Source: Thermoproteota archaeon (GTDB lineage Archaea; Korarchaeota; Korarchaeia; Korarchaeales; Korarchaeaceae). From it: DNA of 5,115 bases. Below are positions 4,726-5,115 of this stretch, in pieces; positions within the stretch are counted from its first letter, which is position 1; each line of letters begins with the position of its first letter. Both the position numbers and the translations under genes were made by a program. The DNA lies in the NCBI GenBank assembly GCA_003661365.1, contig QMVZ01000123.1:1-5115 (forward strand). The letters are read 5' to 3'. The notes beneath the pieces are model-generated. The model saw nothing but the letters and a program-made list of their open reading frames with translations. It was not told the DNA's origin and ran no database searches.

Positions 4726-5115
4726 CTTTCTCCTCCTCCTTCTTCTCCTCTATCTTACCAAGACCTGGCTGCCTGCATGAAAGGGCGATCCTTATTATCG
4801 GCTCTCCTCTCTTGGGCGCAGTTGGATCCGGTTTGCTTACCGCAGTGACCCTTGCCCTTATCTTGTCTCCTGGCCTGTAAGTTATCTTGGTCTTTCTTCC
4901 CTGGAGAACCCCTCCTCTCTGAATGAAGACATCGTCTCCCAACTGAGAGATGTGGATAAAGCCGTCAACTGGTCCAACCTTGACGATGGCCCCGTGAGTA
5001 ACTATCTTGTCTATTTCCCCCTCAATTATCTCCTGAACCTTTGGTAAGAAAGAGAGTGCTTTAAACCTTGCTTTAAAGTACACAGCCGGGCTAGAAATGA
5101 AAACCTTACCTAAGC
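4712..5115 (-). CDS. rpo7: DNA-directed RNA polymerase subunit Rpo7 (RpoE'), partial at right edge
   Basis: The subunit forms, with Rpo4, the stalk of archaeal RNA polymerase, which binds nascent RNA and helps open the promoter (counterpart of eukaryotic Rpb7). The visible part covers about 133 residues. It starts inside the N-terminal RNP-like domain (ISSPAVYFKARFKALSF), continues into an S1/OB RNA-binding domain (EGEIDKIVTHGAIVKVGPVDGFIHISQL) and ends RQPGLGKIEEKKEEEKGAKA. A GTG at 5083 could be mistaken for the start, but the frame stays open to the edge and the upstream residues fit the family, so roughly the first 50 residues of a typical 180-190 lie outside. It heads the spt4-containing minus-strand unit and overlaps spt4. 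Confidence 0.95.
   Translation of the reverse strand, partial: LGKVFISSPAVYFKARFKALSFLPKVQEIIEGEIDKIVTHGAIVKVGPVDGFIHISQLGDDVFIQRGGVLQGRKTKITYRPGDKIRARVTAVSKPDPTAPKRGEPIIRIALSCRQPGLGKIEEKKEEEKGAKA
4732..4737 (-). promoter_or_regulatory. Shine-Dalgarno for spt4 within the rpo7 3' end
   Basis: AGGAGG on the minus strand, part of a longer GGA repeat, ends six bases before GTG 4725. It fixes the non-ATG start of spt4. Confidence 0.7.

Noticed and set aside
5081..5083. GTG as the start of a short 123-residue Rpo7
   Set aside because: The frame remains open to the window edge and the residues before it (KVFISSPA) continue the Rpo7 N-terminal domain, so the gene is cut off by the window.

Overview
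This window is a compact, gene-dense piece of an archaeal chromosome. Archaeal origin is clear from the gene set: RNA polymerase subunit Rpo7 (RpoE'), elongation factor Spt4, ribosomal proteins S24e and S27ae (found only in archaea and eukaryotes), a long-type archaeal FKBP and a UPF0179 protein. AT-rich TATA-like boxes and strong Shine-Dalgarno (SD) motifs fit as well. The protein genes have moderate GC, but the tRNA is about 76% GC and 20 of its 21 stem pairs are G-C, which suggests a thermophile or hyperthermophile. I cannot fix the phylum from the sequence alone.

Layout, left to right. Positions 1-105 hold the unrecognised 3' end of a + strand reading frame. The UPF0179 cysteine-rich gene (175-618, +) follows and converges on, with a 21-base overlap, a two-gene minus-strand unit: rtcB (RNA ligase, 2779-1328) then an FKBP-type prolyl isomerase (1323-598). 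rtcB is divergent from ksgA (16S rRNA dimethyltransferase, 2823-3692, +), with only 43 bases between the start codons and apparently interleaved promoters. ksgA converges on, with a 29-base overlap, a small CX4C/CX2H zinc-finger gene (minus). Just upstream of that gene on the same strand is tRNA-Arg(CCG). Further upstream, all on the minus strand, are S27ae, S24e, spt4 and rpo7, the last running off the right edge.

Functionally this is an information-processing neighbourhood: transcription (Rpo7, Spt4), small-subunit assembly and modification (S24e, S27ae, KsgA), tRNA supply and splicing (tRNA-Arg, RtcB) and protein folding (FKBP). The gene families are mostly well known. I found no convincing new system, mobile element or CRISPR array. 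The points most worth a second look are the tRNA-to-mRNA junction of the zinc-finger gene, the interleaved rtcB/ksgA promoters, and the two uncharacterised cysteine proteins.
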